This document shows positions 19,783 through 29,443 of a stretch of DNA of 38,686 nt, piece by piece (position 1 is the stretch's first letter; every line of letters starts with the position of its first letter). The DNA is taken from assembly GCA_019187495.1 (NCBI GenBank), contig JABAQN010000075.1, positions 1-38,686 on the forward strand, in the 5' to 3' direction. The translations under genes were made by a program, and so were the position numbers. The notes below the pieces were generated by a model. It made no database searches. It had not been told where the DNA came from and saw only the letters and a list, made by a program, of their open reading frames with translations. The stretch comes from Steroidobacteraceae bacterium. GTDB lineage: Bacteria > Pseudomonadota > Gammaproteobacteria > Steroidobacterales > Steroidobacteraceae.

Positions 19783-20939
19783 TGCCCGTCGCGCCCGCGT
19801 ATCTCGACAATGCCGCAACCACCGCCGTCGACCCGCGGGTTGCCGCGCTGATGGCGCAATGCCTGACGGCGGAAGGCACTTTCGGCAACGCCTCGTCGAC
19901 GCACGTCTACGGACGCGAAGCCGCCGCGCGGATCGCCACGGCGCGACGCGAAGTGGCGGCCGTGATCGGCGCACGGCCGGAGGAAATCGTATTCACCTCG
20001 GGCGCGACCGAGGCGTCGAATCTCGCGCTGCTCGGCACCGCGCGCGCCAATGCCGATCGGCGGCATCACCTCGTCACCTCGCGCACCGAGCATCATGCGA
20101 CGCTCGATCCGCTGCGCCAGCTCGAGCGCGAAGGCTGGGCCGTGACGCGGCTCACGCCCGACGGCGAAGGCCGCGTGTCGGCCGAGGCCGTGCGCGCGGC
20201 GCTGCGGCCGGACACGCTGCTCGTCTCGATCATGCACGTCAACAACGAGACGGGCGTCGTGCAGGATGTCGCGGCGATCGGCGCCGTGTGCCGCGCGGCG
20301 GGCGTGCTGTTCCACGCCGACCTGGCGCAGTCGATCGGCAAGCTGCCGACAGCACAGATCGCCGACCGGATCGATTTCGGCTCGTTCACGGCCCACAAGA
20401 TCCACGGCCCGAAGGGGATCGGCGCGCTGTACGTTGCGGCGGCCGCCCGGCCGTGGATCGCACCGATCGTCCACGGTGGCGGGCAGGAGCGTGGCCTGCG
20501 CTCGGGCACCTTGCCGACACACCAGATCGTCGGCTTCGGTCGCGCCGCGGCGCTGGCCGCGAGCGAAGGTGCCGCGGATGCCGGCCGGATGCGTGCATTG
20601 CGGACCCTGCTGTGGAACGGGCTCGCCGCGCTGCCGCGGGTGTACCCGAACAGCCCGCTCGAGGACGGCTCGCCCGCGATCCTCAATGTGGCGTTCGCCG
20701 GGGTCGAGGGCGAGAGTCTCGTCACCGCGCTCACGGATATTGCGGTGTCGACCGGGTCCGCCTGCAGTTCCGCGTCGGGCGAACCTTCCTATGTGCTGCG
20801 CGCGCTCGGGCGCACGGCCGAGCTCGCGCAGAGTTCCCTGCGGTTCAGCTTCGGCCGCGACACGCAAGTCGTCGACGTCGAGCGCGCGATCGCCGCGGTT
20901 CGCGCGGCCGTGACGCGGCTGCGCGAAGTGGCGCCGTGA
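19782..20939 (+). CDS. iscS: Cysteine desulfurase IscS
   Basis: A 385-residue PLP enzyme that removes sulfur from cysteine, forming a persulfide for iron-sulfur clusters and for tRNA and cofactor thiolation. It starts with [15 protein letters not shown]. The PLP lysine is Lys206 in [11 protein letters not shown] and the persulfide cysteine is Cys328 in [14 protein letters not shown], both at the E. coli IscS numbers. The histidine that stacks on PLP is in [12 protein letters not shown]. coli IscS is 404 residues; the missing residues fall at the C-terminus, the part used to bind IscU. The ATG overlaps the trmJ stop, and the stop overlaps the IscU-like start. Confidence 0.93.
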   Translation: MPVAPAYLDNAATTAVDPRVAALMAQCLTAEGTFGNASSTHVYGREAAARIATARREVAAVIGARPEEIVFTSGATEASNLALLGTARANADRRHHLVTSRTEHHATLDPLRQLEREGWAVTRLTPDGEGRVSAEAVRAALRPDTLLVSIMHVNNETGVVQDVAAIGAVCRAAGVLFHADLAQSIGKLPTAQIADRIDFGSFTAHKIHGPKGIGALYVAAAARPWIAPIVHGGGQERGLRSGTLPTHQIVGFGRAAALAASEGAADAGRMRALRTLLWNGLAALPRVYPNSPLEDGSPAILNVAFAGVEGESLVTALTDIAVSTGSACSSASGEPSYVLRALGRTAELAQSSLRFSFGRDTQVVDVERAIAAVRAAVTRLREVAP

Positions 20940-21376
20940 ACGGGACGCGGTCGAAGCACGGCGCCGCGGTCGCGGGCTTCAGCCCGGCAACCCTCGACGC
21001 GTTCTTCGCCCTCGCGCATGCCGGAAACCTGCCGGGCGGGGTCGACATCTTGACCGGCGAGGCGGGGCGGGAGGCGACCGGTACGCGCGTCAGGTTCACA
21101 TTGCGCGTCGCGGGCGATTGCGTCGTCGAGGCGCGCTTCCAGGCCTATGGCTGCCCCCATACGCTCGCCGTGGCGAACTGGATCGCAGGCGTGCTGCCCG
21201 GGCGGCGGCTCGAAGCCCTGGTGCCGGGCACGCCCGCGGAGTGGGCAGGAAGGTTCGAGGTGCCGGCCCCGAAGCTCGGTCGCCTGCTCGTGATCGAGGA
21301 TGCGCTGCGGGACTGCGTCGCGAAATGGCGGGGTGGGGACCACGGTCGGGCGGTACGACGTACAATGGCGCCATGA
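20936..21376 (+). CDS. Degenerate IscU-like scaffold protein
   Basis: A 146-residue protein in the iscU position between iscS and iscA, starting at a GTG that overlaps the iscS stop (GTGA). The middle and end align by eye with Isc[21 protein letters not shown] corresponds to IscU ARFKTYGCGSAIA..., and [20 protein letters not shown] to LPPVKIHCSILAEDAIKAA. Of the three IscU cluster cysteines only the middle one is kept (Cys73). The first (GAPACGD in IscU) is replaced by GEAGREATG around 41-49. The third, with its histidine (HC in PVKIHCS), is Gly115-Arg116. The LPPVK site that HscA binds is altered too. Two other cysteines exist (Cys62, Cys127) at non-ligand places. It probably does not assemble clusters the standard way. 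Its real function is unknown. Confidence 0.75.
   Translation: MNGTRSKHGAAVAGFSPATLDAFFALAHAGNLPGGVDILTGEAGREATGTRVRFTLRVAGDCVVEARFQAYGCPHTLAVANWIAGVLPGRRLEALVPGTPAEWAGRFEVPAPKLGRLLVIEDALRDCVAKWRGGDHGRAVRRTMAP
21361..21366 (+). promoter_or_regulatory. Candidate internal -10 element for iscA
   Basis: TACAAT lies inside the end of the IscU-like gene and ends exactly six bases before the iscA ATG, the same hexamer and spacing as at trmJ. It would allow leaderless iscA transcription apart from the operon. A -35 box is not evident. Confidence 0.4.
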
Positions 21377-21696
21377 GCATCCACCTGACTGCGTCGGCCG
21401 CCGAGCGGGTCAAGACTTTCATCGCCTCGCGCGGCAAAGGGCTCGGTCTTCGCCTCGGGGTCCGCAAGACCGGGTGCTCGGGCTTCGCCTATGTCGTCAA
21501 CTACGCCGACGAAGCGCGGCCGGACGACCGGGTGTTCGAGGACCTGGGCGTCAAGGTGTTCGTCGATCCCGAAAGCCTGCCGCTGGTCGAGGGGACGACC
21601 GTCGATTTCGTGCGCCAGGGCCTGAACGAGGCATTCCGTTTCTCGAATCCGAATATCAAGGGTGAATGCGGCTGCGGCGAGAGCTTCAGCGTGTAA
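21373..21696 (+). CDS. iscA: Iron-sulfur cluster assembly protein IscA
   Basis: A 107-residue A-type carrier that receives and hands on iron-sulfur clusters. The three ligands are Cys35 (KTGCSGFAY) and Cys99 and Cys101 (GECGCGESF), at the same positions as in E. coli IscA. The opening ([23 protein letters not shown]) is close to IscA rather than ErpA or SufA; only the first 20 residues need be compared to see this. The ATG overlaps the IscU-like stop (ATGA). In E. coli hscB, hscA, fdx and iscX would follow; here ndk comes next. Confidence 0.95.
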   Translation: MSIHLTASAAERVKTFIASRGKGLGLRLGVRKTGCSGFAYVVNYADEARPDDRVFEDLGVKVFVDPESLPLVEGTTVDFVRQGLNEAFRFSNPNIKGECGCGESFSV

Positions 21697-21722
21697 ACTA
21701 GCGGGTTTGCAGGCCAAACCCG
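21694..21722 (+). promoter_or_regulatory. ndk -10 candidate with an inverted repeat in the leader
   Basis: TAAACT (21694-21699) overlaps the iscA stop and could be a -10 element with a start near 21706. Around that point lies an inverted repeat: CGGGTTTG (21702-21709), five-base loop, CAAACCCG (21715-21722). It could be an operator, a leader hairpin or a terminator for iscA; no T-run follows. The ndk ATG is ten bases further on. Confidence 0.4.
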
Positions 21723-21732
21723 AGGATTCCGC

Positions 21733-22161
21733 ATGGCGCCCGAGCGCACCCTTTCCATCGTCAAGCCGGATGGCGTGACGCGCAACCTGATCGGCGAAGT
21801 CGTTCGTCGTCTCGAAAAATCCGGCCTCAAGGTGGTCGGCAGCCGCATGCTGCGGCTCACGAAGGCGCAGGCCGAGGGCTTCTACGCCGTGCACCGCGAG
21901 CGGCCGTTCTTCAACGACCTCGTGCGCTACATGACCTCGGGCCCCGTGGTCGTACAGGTGCTCGAGGGCGAGAATGCCGTCGCGAAGAACCGCGAAGTGA
22001 TGGGCGCCACCGATCCGAAGAAGGCGGCGCCCGGCACGATCCGCGCCGATCTCGCCGAGAGCATCGAGGCGAATACCGTGCACGGGTCCGATTCGGTGGA
22101 GAACGCGAAGGTCGAGATTGCGTATTTCTTCAAGGATTCCGAGATCTGCCCGAGAAGCTGA
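21733..22161 (+). CDS. ndk: Nucleoside-diphosphate kinase
   Basis: A 142-residue cytosolic kinase that balances nucleoside triphosphate pools by moving the gamma-phosphate through a phosphohistidine. The catalytic residue is His117 in NTVHGSDS, the E. coli number. [10 protein letters not shown] at the start and [17 protein letters not shown] are family blocks, and the length is standard. It sits between iscA and rlmN, as in the E. coli order with the intervening genes removed. It probably has its own promoter given the 36-base leader with an inverted repeat. Confidence 0.97.
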   Translation: MAPERTLSIVKPDGVTRNLIGEVVRRLEKSGLKVVGSRMLRLTKAQAEGFYAVHRERPFFNDLVRYMTSGPVVVQVLEGENAVAKNREVMGATDPKKAAPGTIRADLAESIEANTVHGSDSVENAKVEIAYFFKDSEICPRS

Positions 22162-22163
22162 CG

Positions 22164-22184
22164 GCGGACAGCGGACAGCGGACA
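22164..22184 (+). repeat. Heptamer tandem repeat between ndk and rlmN
   Basis: Three perfect copies of GCGGACA lie in a row in the 42-base gap between ndk and rlmN, followed by a partial GCG. It is a short tandem repeat of unknown role; copy number may vary between strains. Confidence 0.85.
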
Positions 22185-22203
22185 GCGCGAGGCGAGAGGC
22201 GGC

Positions 22204-23343
22204 ATGGCGGTCGAGGTGGCAGGTCGGGAGCGCATCAATCTGCTCGGGCTCGAGAGGCCCGCGCTCGAGGCGTTCGTCGGCTCGATCGGCAGCAAGCCGT
22301 TCCGCGCGCGCCAGCTGATGCAATGGATGTACGGGCGCGGCGAGTCGCGCTTCGAGGCGATGACGGATCTCGCCAAGGATTTCCGCGCCCGGCTCGCCGA
22401 CTGCGCGCAAGTGCGCGCGCCGCAGATCGTTCGCACGCAGCAGTCGGCCGACGGCACCCGCAAGTGGCTGTTGCGGGCGGACGCGACGCAGGCGATCGAG
22501 ATGGTCTACATCCCCGAGGAAAGCCGCGGCACGCTGTGCATCTCCTCGCAGGTCGGCTGCGCGCTCGACTGCTCGTTCTGTTCGACGGCGCAGCAGGGAT
22601 TCAACCGCAACCTCTCGACCGCGGAAATCGTGGGCCAGGTATGGCTCGCGGCGCGCGAACTCGAACGCGATTTCGTGCCGCCGCCGGGCGCATCGCCGGG
22701 GCAGCGCCCGATCACGAATGTGGTGCTGATGGGCATGGGCGAGCCGCTGGCGAACTTACGCAATGTCGTGCCGGCATTGCGCATCTTCACCGACGACTTC
22801 GGTTTCGACATCTCCCGCCGGCGCGTCACGCTGTCGACGTCGGGCCTCGTGCCGCAGATCTACCGGCTCGCGGACGAAGTGAACGTCGCGCTCGCGGTGT
22901 CGCTGCATGCGCCGACCGATGACCTGCGCAGCGAGCTCGTGCCGATCAACCGCAAGCACCCGATCAAGGAGCTGCTCGAGGCATGCTGGCATTACCTCGA
23001 TGAGCAGAACGGACGCAGCGTCACCTTCGAGTACGTGATGCTCGAAGGCGTGAACGACCAGCCCGGGCAGGCGCGCGAGCTGGTGCGCCTGCTGAAGGGG
23101 CACCCGGCGAAGCTGAATCTCATTCCGTTCAATCCGTTCCCGGGCACGAAATATCGCCGCTCCGGCGCGGCGGCGATCCAGCGCTTTCGCGACGAACTGC
23201 TGGCGCACGGCGTGCTCGCGACGATACGCCGCACGCGCGGCGACGACATCGACGCGGCCTGCGGGCAGCTCGCGGGGCGCGTGCAGAATCGCGCCACGGT
23301 GCGACTCGGCAGCAAGACCATCGGTTTGGCGGTGCAGACATGA
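22204..23343 (+). CDS. rlmN: Dual-specificity RNA methyltransferase RlmN
   Basis: A 379-residue radical-SAM enzyme that methylates C2 of A2503 in 23S rRNA and A37 in some tRNAs. The cluster motif is CALDCSFC (Cys119, Cys123, Cys126). The two mechanistic cysteines are Cys353 (DAACGQL, methyl carrier) and Cys112 (TLCISSQ). The N-terminal RNA-binding part has [31 protein letters not shown] and [18 protein letters not shown] are further family blocks. The stop overlaps the pilF start (ATGA). It begins the rlmN-pilF-rodZ-hisS run. Confidence 0.96.
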   Translation: MAVEVAGRERINLLGLERPALEAFVGSIGSKPFRARQLMQWMYGRGESRFEAMTDLAKDFRARLADCAQVRAPQIVRTQQSADGTRKWLLRADATQAIEMVYIPEESRGTLCISSQVGCALDCSFCSTAQQGFNRNLSTAEIVGQVWLAARELERDFVPPPGASPGQRPITNVVLMGMGEPLANLRNVVPALRIFTDDFGFDISRRRVTLSTSGLVPQIYRLADEVNVALAVSLHAPTDDLRSELVPINRKHPIKELLEACWHYLDEQNGRSVTFEYVMLEGVNDQPGQARELVRLLKGHPAKLNLIPFNPFPGTKYRRSGAAAIQRFRDELLAHGVLATIRRTRGDDIDAACGQLAGRVQNRATVRLGSKTIGLAVQT

Positions 23344-24110
23344 CGACGATGCGCAGCGCGGTCCCGATCCTCTTCGCCCTCGGCGCGCTGGCGCTCGCGG
23401 GATGCACGACCACGACCTCGGGGCCGAAGAAGTCGGCCACCAGTGCCGCCGACTACAACGTGCAGCTCGGCTACGCGTACCTGCGGCAGGGAAATCTCGC
23501 GCTCGCGAAGGAAAAGCTCGAGCGCGCCGAGAAGCAGGATGGCTCGAGCCCGAGCGTGCACAGCGCGCTCGGACTCCTGTACGAACGCCTCGGTGATCCG
23601 AAAGCCGCCGATCGGCACTACGCAACCGCGCTGCGTCTTGCGCCGAAAGATCCGGAAATCGAGAACAATTACGCGATCTACCTGTGCCGCAACGGCCGGG
23701 TCGCGGAAGGCGTCAAGCGCTTCGAAGCGGCCGCGCGCAATCCGCTGTATCGCACGCCGGAGGCGGCCTGGTCGAATGCCGGCGTGTGCCAGCGCGGAGC
23801 GGGGCAGTACGCCGAAGCCGAGCAGAACTTCCTGCGCGCGCTCAAGGTGCGGCCCAACTATGCCGAGGCCGCGTTCCAGCTCGGCGACCTGCGCCTCGAA
23901 CGCGGTGCGATCGCGGAAGCGCGTACGGAGGTCGACCGGTATCTCGACGCTTTCCGCGCCACGCCGGAACTGCTGATGCTGCGCGTGCGGATCGCACGCG
24001 CGACGGGCGATCGCCTCGCCGAAGAGAAGTTCTCGCGCCGCCTGCGGATGGATTTCCCGAACTCCGAGCAGGCGCGCGCGCTCGCGGCCCCGGCGCGCAA
24101 TCCCGGATGA
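23340..24110 (+). CDS. pilF: Type IV pilus biogenesis/stability lipoprotein PilW/PilF
   Basis: A 256-residue outer-membrane lipoprotein that helps assemble the PilQ secretin for type IV pili. The signal peptide ends in the lipobox LAGC with Cys22. The mature part is made of tetratricopeptide repeats: a first around [20 protein letters not shown], then units including [15 protein letters not shown] and [17 protein letters not shown], over about 40-235. The ATG overlaps the rlmN stop by four bases; a second ATG three codons in (Met4) is possible. The rlmN-pilF-rodZ order is the common gammaproteobacterial one. No other pilus gene is nearby. Confidence 0.9.
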   Translation: MTTMRSAVPILFALGALALAGCTTTTSGPKKSATSAADYNVQLGYAYLRQGNLALAKEKLERAEKQDGSSPSVHSALGLLYERLGDPKAADRHYATALRLAPKDPEIENNYAIYLCRNGRVAEGVKRFEAAARNPLYRTPEAAWSNAGVCQRGAGQYAEAEQNFLRALKVRPNYAEAAFQLGDLRLERGAIAEARTEVDRYLDAFRATPELLMLRVRIARATGDRLAEEKFSRRLRMDFPNSEQARALAAPARNPG

Positions 24111-24921
24111 CCGAACTTCCCGGCGCGGCGGTGGGCGAGGGCATCGGCGCGCGCCTGCGCGCCGCGCGCGAGCGCGCGGGCCTCACGTCGCTGCAGGCGG
24201 CGGCCAAGCTGCATCTCGAGCCGCAGATGATCGAGGCGCTCGAGACCGATGATTTCGCGGCGCTCGGTGCGCCCGTCTATGTGCGCGGGCACCTGCGCCG
24301 CTACGCCGAGCTGCTCGATGCGCCGGCGGGCGAACTGCTGGATCTCTACGCGGCGCAGGTCGCGGCGAATGCGCCGCCGGACATTGCGCAGCTGAAGACG
24401 GCCGAACCGGTCCTCGCATCGCGCCAGCTGGCAGGACCCGTGGTGGCGGTGATCGTCGCCGGAACGGTGATCGCGGGCATCTGGCTCGCGCTGAAGGGGC
24501 TGCCGACCCCGAGCCCGAAGGTCGCGACGCCGGTGGCCCGCCCCGTCGCGGAACAGCCGGCGCCGGTGCCGCAGCCGCTCGCCCCGGTGCCCGCCCCGCC
24601 AGCCGCTGAATCGGGCGCAACGCCGCCTGCCACGGAAGCGGCGGCGACGCCGGTGGGCGCCATCCGGCTGCGACTCGTCGTCCAGGCGGATTCATGGATC
24701 GAGGTCCATGACGCACGGAATGCGCGTCTCTACTACGATCTCGCGCATGCGCCCGCCACGCTGCCGCTCGCCGGCACAGCGCCACTGCGCGTGCTGCTCG
24801 GCAATGTCGACGGCGTCACGCTGACCGTCAATGGGCGTGCGCTGCCGATCCCGCAGGCCGTGCGGCGCGGGCGCAGCGCCCGCTTCGTCATCACGGCCGG
24901 CGGCGACGTGGAACCGGCGTC

Positions 24922-24925
<4 letters not shown>
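24107..24925 (+). CDS. rodZ: RodZ-like cytoskeletal/HTH membrane protein
   Basis: A 272-residue protein that in relatives links MreB to the cell-wall elongation machinery. Parts in order: cytosolic helix-turn-helix domain about 14-85 ([20 protein letters not shown], then [14 protein letters not shown]), one transmembrane helix at about 108-129, a proline/alanine-rich periplasmic linker (about 133-180), and a beta-rich C-terminal domain of the DUF4115 type (about 183-272). It overlaps pilF upstream and hisS downstream by four bases each (ATGA). In E. coli ispG lies between rodZ and hisS; here it is absent. Confidence 0.9.
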
Positions 24926-26196
<1,271 letters not shown>

Positions 26197-26199
26197 TCG

Positions 26200-26883
26200 G
26201 TGGACGAATTCATGTCGGAGAGCGAGCAGTGGGAGCTCGTCAAACGCTGGATCCGCGAGAACGCGATCTGGATCGTCGGCGGTGTCGTGCTCGGTGTGCT
26301 CGCACTCGCGGGGTGGCGGTTCTGGCTCGAGCGTGTGGAGCGGCTCGCGCTCGAGGCGAGCGGCCGCTACGAACAGGCGCTCGATGCGTTTGCGCGCGGT
26401 GACCTCACTCGCGGTTACGCGATCGTCGATGACCTGCGGCGCGATCACGATACCTCCCCCTATGCAAGCCAGGCCGATCTGCTGGCCGCGCGCATGCACG
26501 TCGACGCGCGCGAGTACGACAAGGCGGCCGAGCGCCTCACGCGCGTGATGCGGGATTCGGGCGATGCGGAACTGGCCACGATCGCGCGCGGCCGGCTCGC
26601 ACGGGTGCGCCTCGAGCAAGGCAGGCCCGACGATGCGCTTGCGCTGCTGAAGGATGCCAGGGCAGGAGCGTTCGCGCCGCAGTTCGATGAAATCCGTGGC
26701 GACGCGCTGCTCGCCAGGGGCGACAAGGCACAGGCCTTGTCCGCCTATCGCGCGGCGCGTGCGGGCGCGGCCGACGGCATCGTCGATCCGGGCCTGCTCG
26801 ACCTCAAGATCGTCGCGATCGAGCCGGCGGCAGCGAGTGCGCCGCCCGCTGCTGCAACGCCGCCCGCGAAGAAGGTGGACTGA
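26200..26883 (+). CDS. yfgM: YfgM family ancillary SecYEG/BAM-linked membrane protein
   Basis: A 227-residue inner-membrane protein of the YfgM type, thought to hand exported proteins to periplasmic chaperones. One N-terminal transmembrane helix at about 22-40 (AIWIVGGVVLGVLALAGW) is followed by a periplasmic TPR-like helical domain (ASGRYEQALDAFARGD and further repeats) and an alanine/proline-rich tail. The start is GTG at 26200, supported by AAGGAG at 26188-26193, six bases before it, inside the end of hisS. A later ATG (Met5) is less likely. The hisS-yfgM-bamB-der order is conserved. Confidence 0.88.
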   Translation: MDEFMSESEQWELVKRWIRENAIWIVGGVVLGVLALAGWRFWLERVERLALEASGRYEQALDAFARGDLTRGYAIVDDLRRDHDTSPYASQADLLAARMHVDAREYDKAAERLTRVMRDSGDAELATIARGRLARVRLEQGRPDDALALLKDARAGAFAPQFDEIRGDALLARGDKAQALSAYRAARAGAADGIVDPGLLDLKIVAIEPAAASAPPAAATPPAKKVD

Positions 26884-26886
26884 GCC

Positions 26887-28020
26887 ATGCGTCGCATCGC
26901 CTGTGCACTGCTGCTCCTCGCGCTGGCCGCCTGCTCGAAAGACAAGGAGGTCAATCCGCCGGCCGAGCTCGTCGATTTCAGGCAGACCCTCGCGGTCGAC
27001 AGGGTGTGGGATGCGAGTGTCGGCGGCGGCGATGCGCCGCTGCGGCTCGGGCTGGGTGTCTCGGCCGTCGGCGAGACCATCTTTGCCGCCGGCCACGGCG
27101 GCGTGGTCTCGGCCTTCACGCTCGCGGACGGCCGCTCGCTGTGGCAGACGAAGGTGAAGGCGCGCCTCGCCGGCGGCACCGGCGCGGATGCCGCGCTCGT
27201 TGCGGTCGGCACGGTCAGCGGTGACGTGATCGCGCTGTCGGCGGCCGACGGGCATGTGCTGTGGCGCGTATTCGTGCATGGCGAGGTGCTCTCCGAGCCG
27301 CTCGTCGCGCCGGGCGCCGTGATCGTGCGCACGGTCGATGGCCGGCTCGTGGCGCTCGCGCGTGACGACGGCAAGGAACTGTGGAGCGTCGAGCAGCAGA
27401 TCCCGCGCCTCACGCTGCGCGGCATCGCTGCGCCGGTGCTCGCTGGCGACGTCGTCGTCTGCGGTTTCGACAACGGCAAGGTGGTCGCCGCGAGCCTGCG
27501 TGACGGCTCGGTGCTCTGGGAGTCGACCGTGGCGCCGCCGCGCGGGCGCACCGAACTCGAACGCCTGAACGACATCGATTCGCGCGTCTGGGTTTCGGGC
27601 GACAACGTCTTCGCGGTGGGCTTCCAGGGGCGCATCGCGATGCTCGCGCTCGACAGCGGGCAGGTGTGGTGGTCGCACGACCTGTCGAGTTATCGCGGAT
27701 TCGCGCTCGACGACGAGCAACTCTATGTGGCGACCGCGGAGGGCGACGTGGTCGCGCTCTCGAGCCGCACCGGTGCGGAGATCTGGCGGCAGAAGGCGCT
27801 CGCGTGGCGGGGCCTGTCGGCGCCCGCCGTCCTCGGCAAGCATGTGGTCGTCGCGGATTTCCAGGGTTACGTGCACTTCCTCGACAAGGCGAATGGTGAA
27901 ATCGTCGCGCGCGTGAAATCGGGCGGCACGCGGGTCTCGAACCCGCCGGTGGTGGCGGGCGATACGCTGATCGTCATCAACGACGACGGTCGCGTCAGCG
28001 CCTTTCGGCCAAAGGCCTGA
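26887..28020 (+). CDS. bamB: Outer membrane assembly factor BamB
   Basis: A 377-residue lipoprotein of the BAM complex that inserts beta-barrel proteins in the outer membrane. The signal peptide ends in LAAC with Cys16. The rest forms an eight-blade beta-propeller of PQQ-like repeats, visible as recurring units such as GDVIALSAADGHVLWRV, GRLVALARDDGKELWSV and GDVVALSSRTGAEIWRQ. Length matches E. coli BamB (392). It starts three bases after yfgM and is followed by der, as in E. coli. Confidence 0.95.
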   Translation: MRRIACALLLLALAACSKDKEVNPPAELVDFRQTLAVDRVWDASVGGGDAPLRLGLGVSAVGETIFAAGHGGVVSAFTLADGRSLWQTKVKARLAGGTGADAALVAVGTVSGDVIALSAADGHVLWRVFVHGEVLSEPLVAPGAVIVRTVDGRLVALARDDGKELWSVEQQIPRLTLRGIAAPVLAGDVVVCGFDNGKVVAASLRDGSVLWESTVAPPRGRTELERLNDIDSRVWVSGDNVFAVGFQGRIAMLALDSGQVWWSHDLSSYRGFALDDEQLYVATAEGDVVALSSRTGAEIWRQKALAWRGLSAPAVLGKHVVVADFQGYVHFLDKANGEIVARVKSGGTRVSNPPVVAGDTLIVINDDGRVSAFRPKA

Positions 28021-28042
28021 GGCCGGATCGCCCGGTGCCGGC

Positions 28043-29443
28043 ATGCTGCCTGTCGTCGCCCTGGTGGGCCGCCCGAATGTCGGCAAATCGACGCTCTTCA
28101 ACGCGCTGACCCGCACGCGCGACGCGATCGTCGCCGACGTGCCGGGCGTCACGCGCGACCGGCAGTACGGCTATGGCAAGGTCGGCCCCGCGCCCTATGT
28201 CGTGATCGATACGGGCGGCATCGTCGAGCAACCGGCGGGCATCGAGGCACCGATGCGCACGCAGACCGATCGTGCGGTGGCCGAGGCCGATCATCTCGTC
28301 TTCATCGTCGATGCGCGCGCGGGCGTCACGCCGCAGGACGAATTCATCGCGCGCCAGCTGCGCCGCTCCGGCAAGCGGGTCGTGCTCGCGGCCAACAAGG
28401 CGGAAGGACTCGATGCCGATATCGCCACCGCCGATTTCCATGCACTCGGCTTCGGCGAGCCCGTGCCGGTTTCGGCGGCGCACGGCCAGGGCGCGCGGGA
28501 ACTGATGGAGGCGGTGCTCGGTGCCGAAGGCGCAGCCGATGAGACGCGCGACCCTGCCCACACCGCGGTGGACGATGCCGCGCGTGGCGCAATCCGGATC
28601 GCCGTGATCGGCCGGCCGAATGTCGGCAAGTCGACGCTCGTGAACCGCCTCCTCGGCGAGGAGCGGGTGATCGCGAGCGACATGCCCGGCACCACGCGCG
28701 ACAGCATCTTCGTGCCGTTCAGGCGCGATGAGCGTGATTTCCTGCTGATCGACACCGCGGGCGTGCGCCGCCGCTCGAAGATCGACGACACGATCGAGCG
28801 CGCGAGCGTCGCGAAGACCCTGCAGGCGATCGCGGAGGCGCATGTCGTCGTCGTCGTCCTCGATGCGCACGATACGGTCGGCGAGCAGGACGCGAGCGTG
28901 CTCGGGCTCGCGCTCGAAGAGGGGCGCGCGCTGCTGATCGCGGTCAACAAGTGGGACCACATCCCGATGGAGCAGCGCGAGGAGATCCGCGGCAGGATCG
29001 CGCTGAAACTCGATTTCGCGCCATTCGTGCCGGTGCACTACATCTCCGCGCGCCACGGCACGGGTGTCGGCGAGCTCGTGCAGGCGGCCATCCGCGCCTA
29101 TGGCGGCGCGATGCGGGAAATGCGCACGCCGGAACTCACGAAGACGCTCGAGCGCGCGATGACGCAGCACCAGCCGCCGCTCGTGCGCGGCCGGCGCATC
29201 AAGCTGCGCTACGCGCACCAGGGCGGGCGCAATCCGCCACGCATCGTGATCCACGGCAACCAGACGAAATCCGTGCCGGAAGCCTACCGGCGCTACCTCG
29301 CGAACGTGTATCGCGAAACCTTCGACCTTTACGCCTCGCCGGTGGCGATCGAATTTCGCACCGACGCCAATCCGTATGATCGCTCAGCGCGCGGGCGCGG
29401 CCACGGGCGGAGCGGCCGGCAGAAACAGCGCCGGATCGACTGA
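28043..29443 (+). CDS. der: Ribosome biogenesis GTPase Der
   Basis: A 466-residue GTPase with two consecutive G domains that acts in 50S subunit maturation. The P-loops are GRPNVGKST at 9-17 and again at 190-198. Switch motifs include DTGGI and DTAGV, with NKAEG and NKWDH base-recognition segments. The KH-like C-terminal domain holds RGRRIKLRYAHQGGRNPP and FVIHGNQ-type sequence (here IVIHGNQTKSVP). The protein ends in a basic tail rich in Arg and Gly (RSARGRGHGRSGRQKQRRID). The last 60 bases overlap antisense the end of the M23 gene on the other strand. Confidence 0.96.
   Translation: MLPVVALVGRPNVGKSTLFNALTRTRDAIVADVPGVTRDRQYGYGKVGPAPYVVIDTGGIVEQPAGIEAPMRTQTDRAVAEADHLVFIVDARAGVTPQDEFIARQLRRSGKRVVLAANKAEGLDADIATADFHALGFGEPVPVSAAHGQGARELMEAVLGAEGAADETRDPAHTAVDDAARGAIRIAVIGRPNVGKSTLVNRLLGEERVIASDMPGTTRDSIFVPFRRDERDFLLIDTAGVRRRSKIDDTIERASVAKTLQAIAEAHVVVVVLDAHDTVGEQDASVLGLALEEGRALLIAVNKWDHIPMEQREEIRGRIALKLDFAPFVPVHYISARHGTGVGELVQAAIRAYGGAMREMRTPELTKTLERAMTQHQPPLVRGRRIKLRYAHQGGRNPPRIVIHGNQTKSVPEAYRRYLANVYRETFDLYASPVAIEFRTDANPYDRSARGRGHGRSGRQKQRRID

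Noticed and set aside
22164..22184. CRISPR-like repeats
   Set aside because: The units are seven bases and directly adjacent, with no spacers; it is a simple tandem repeat. No CRISPR array was seen elsewhere.
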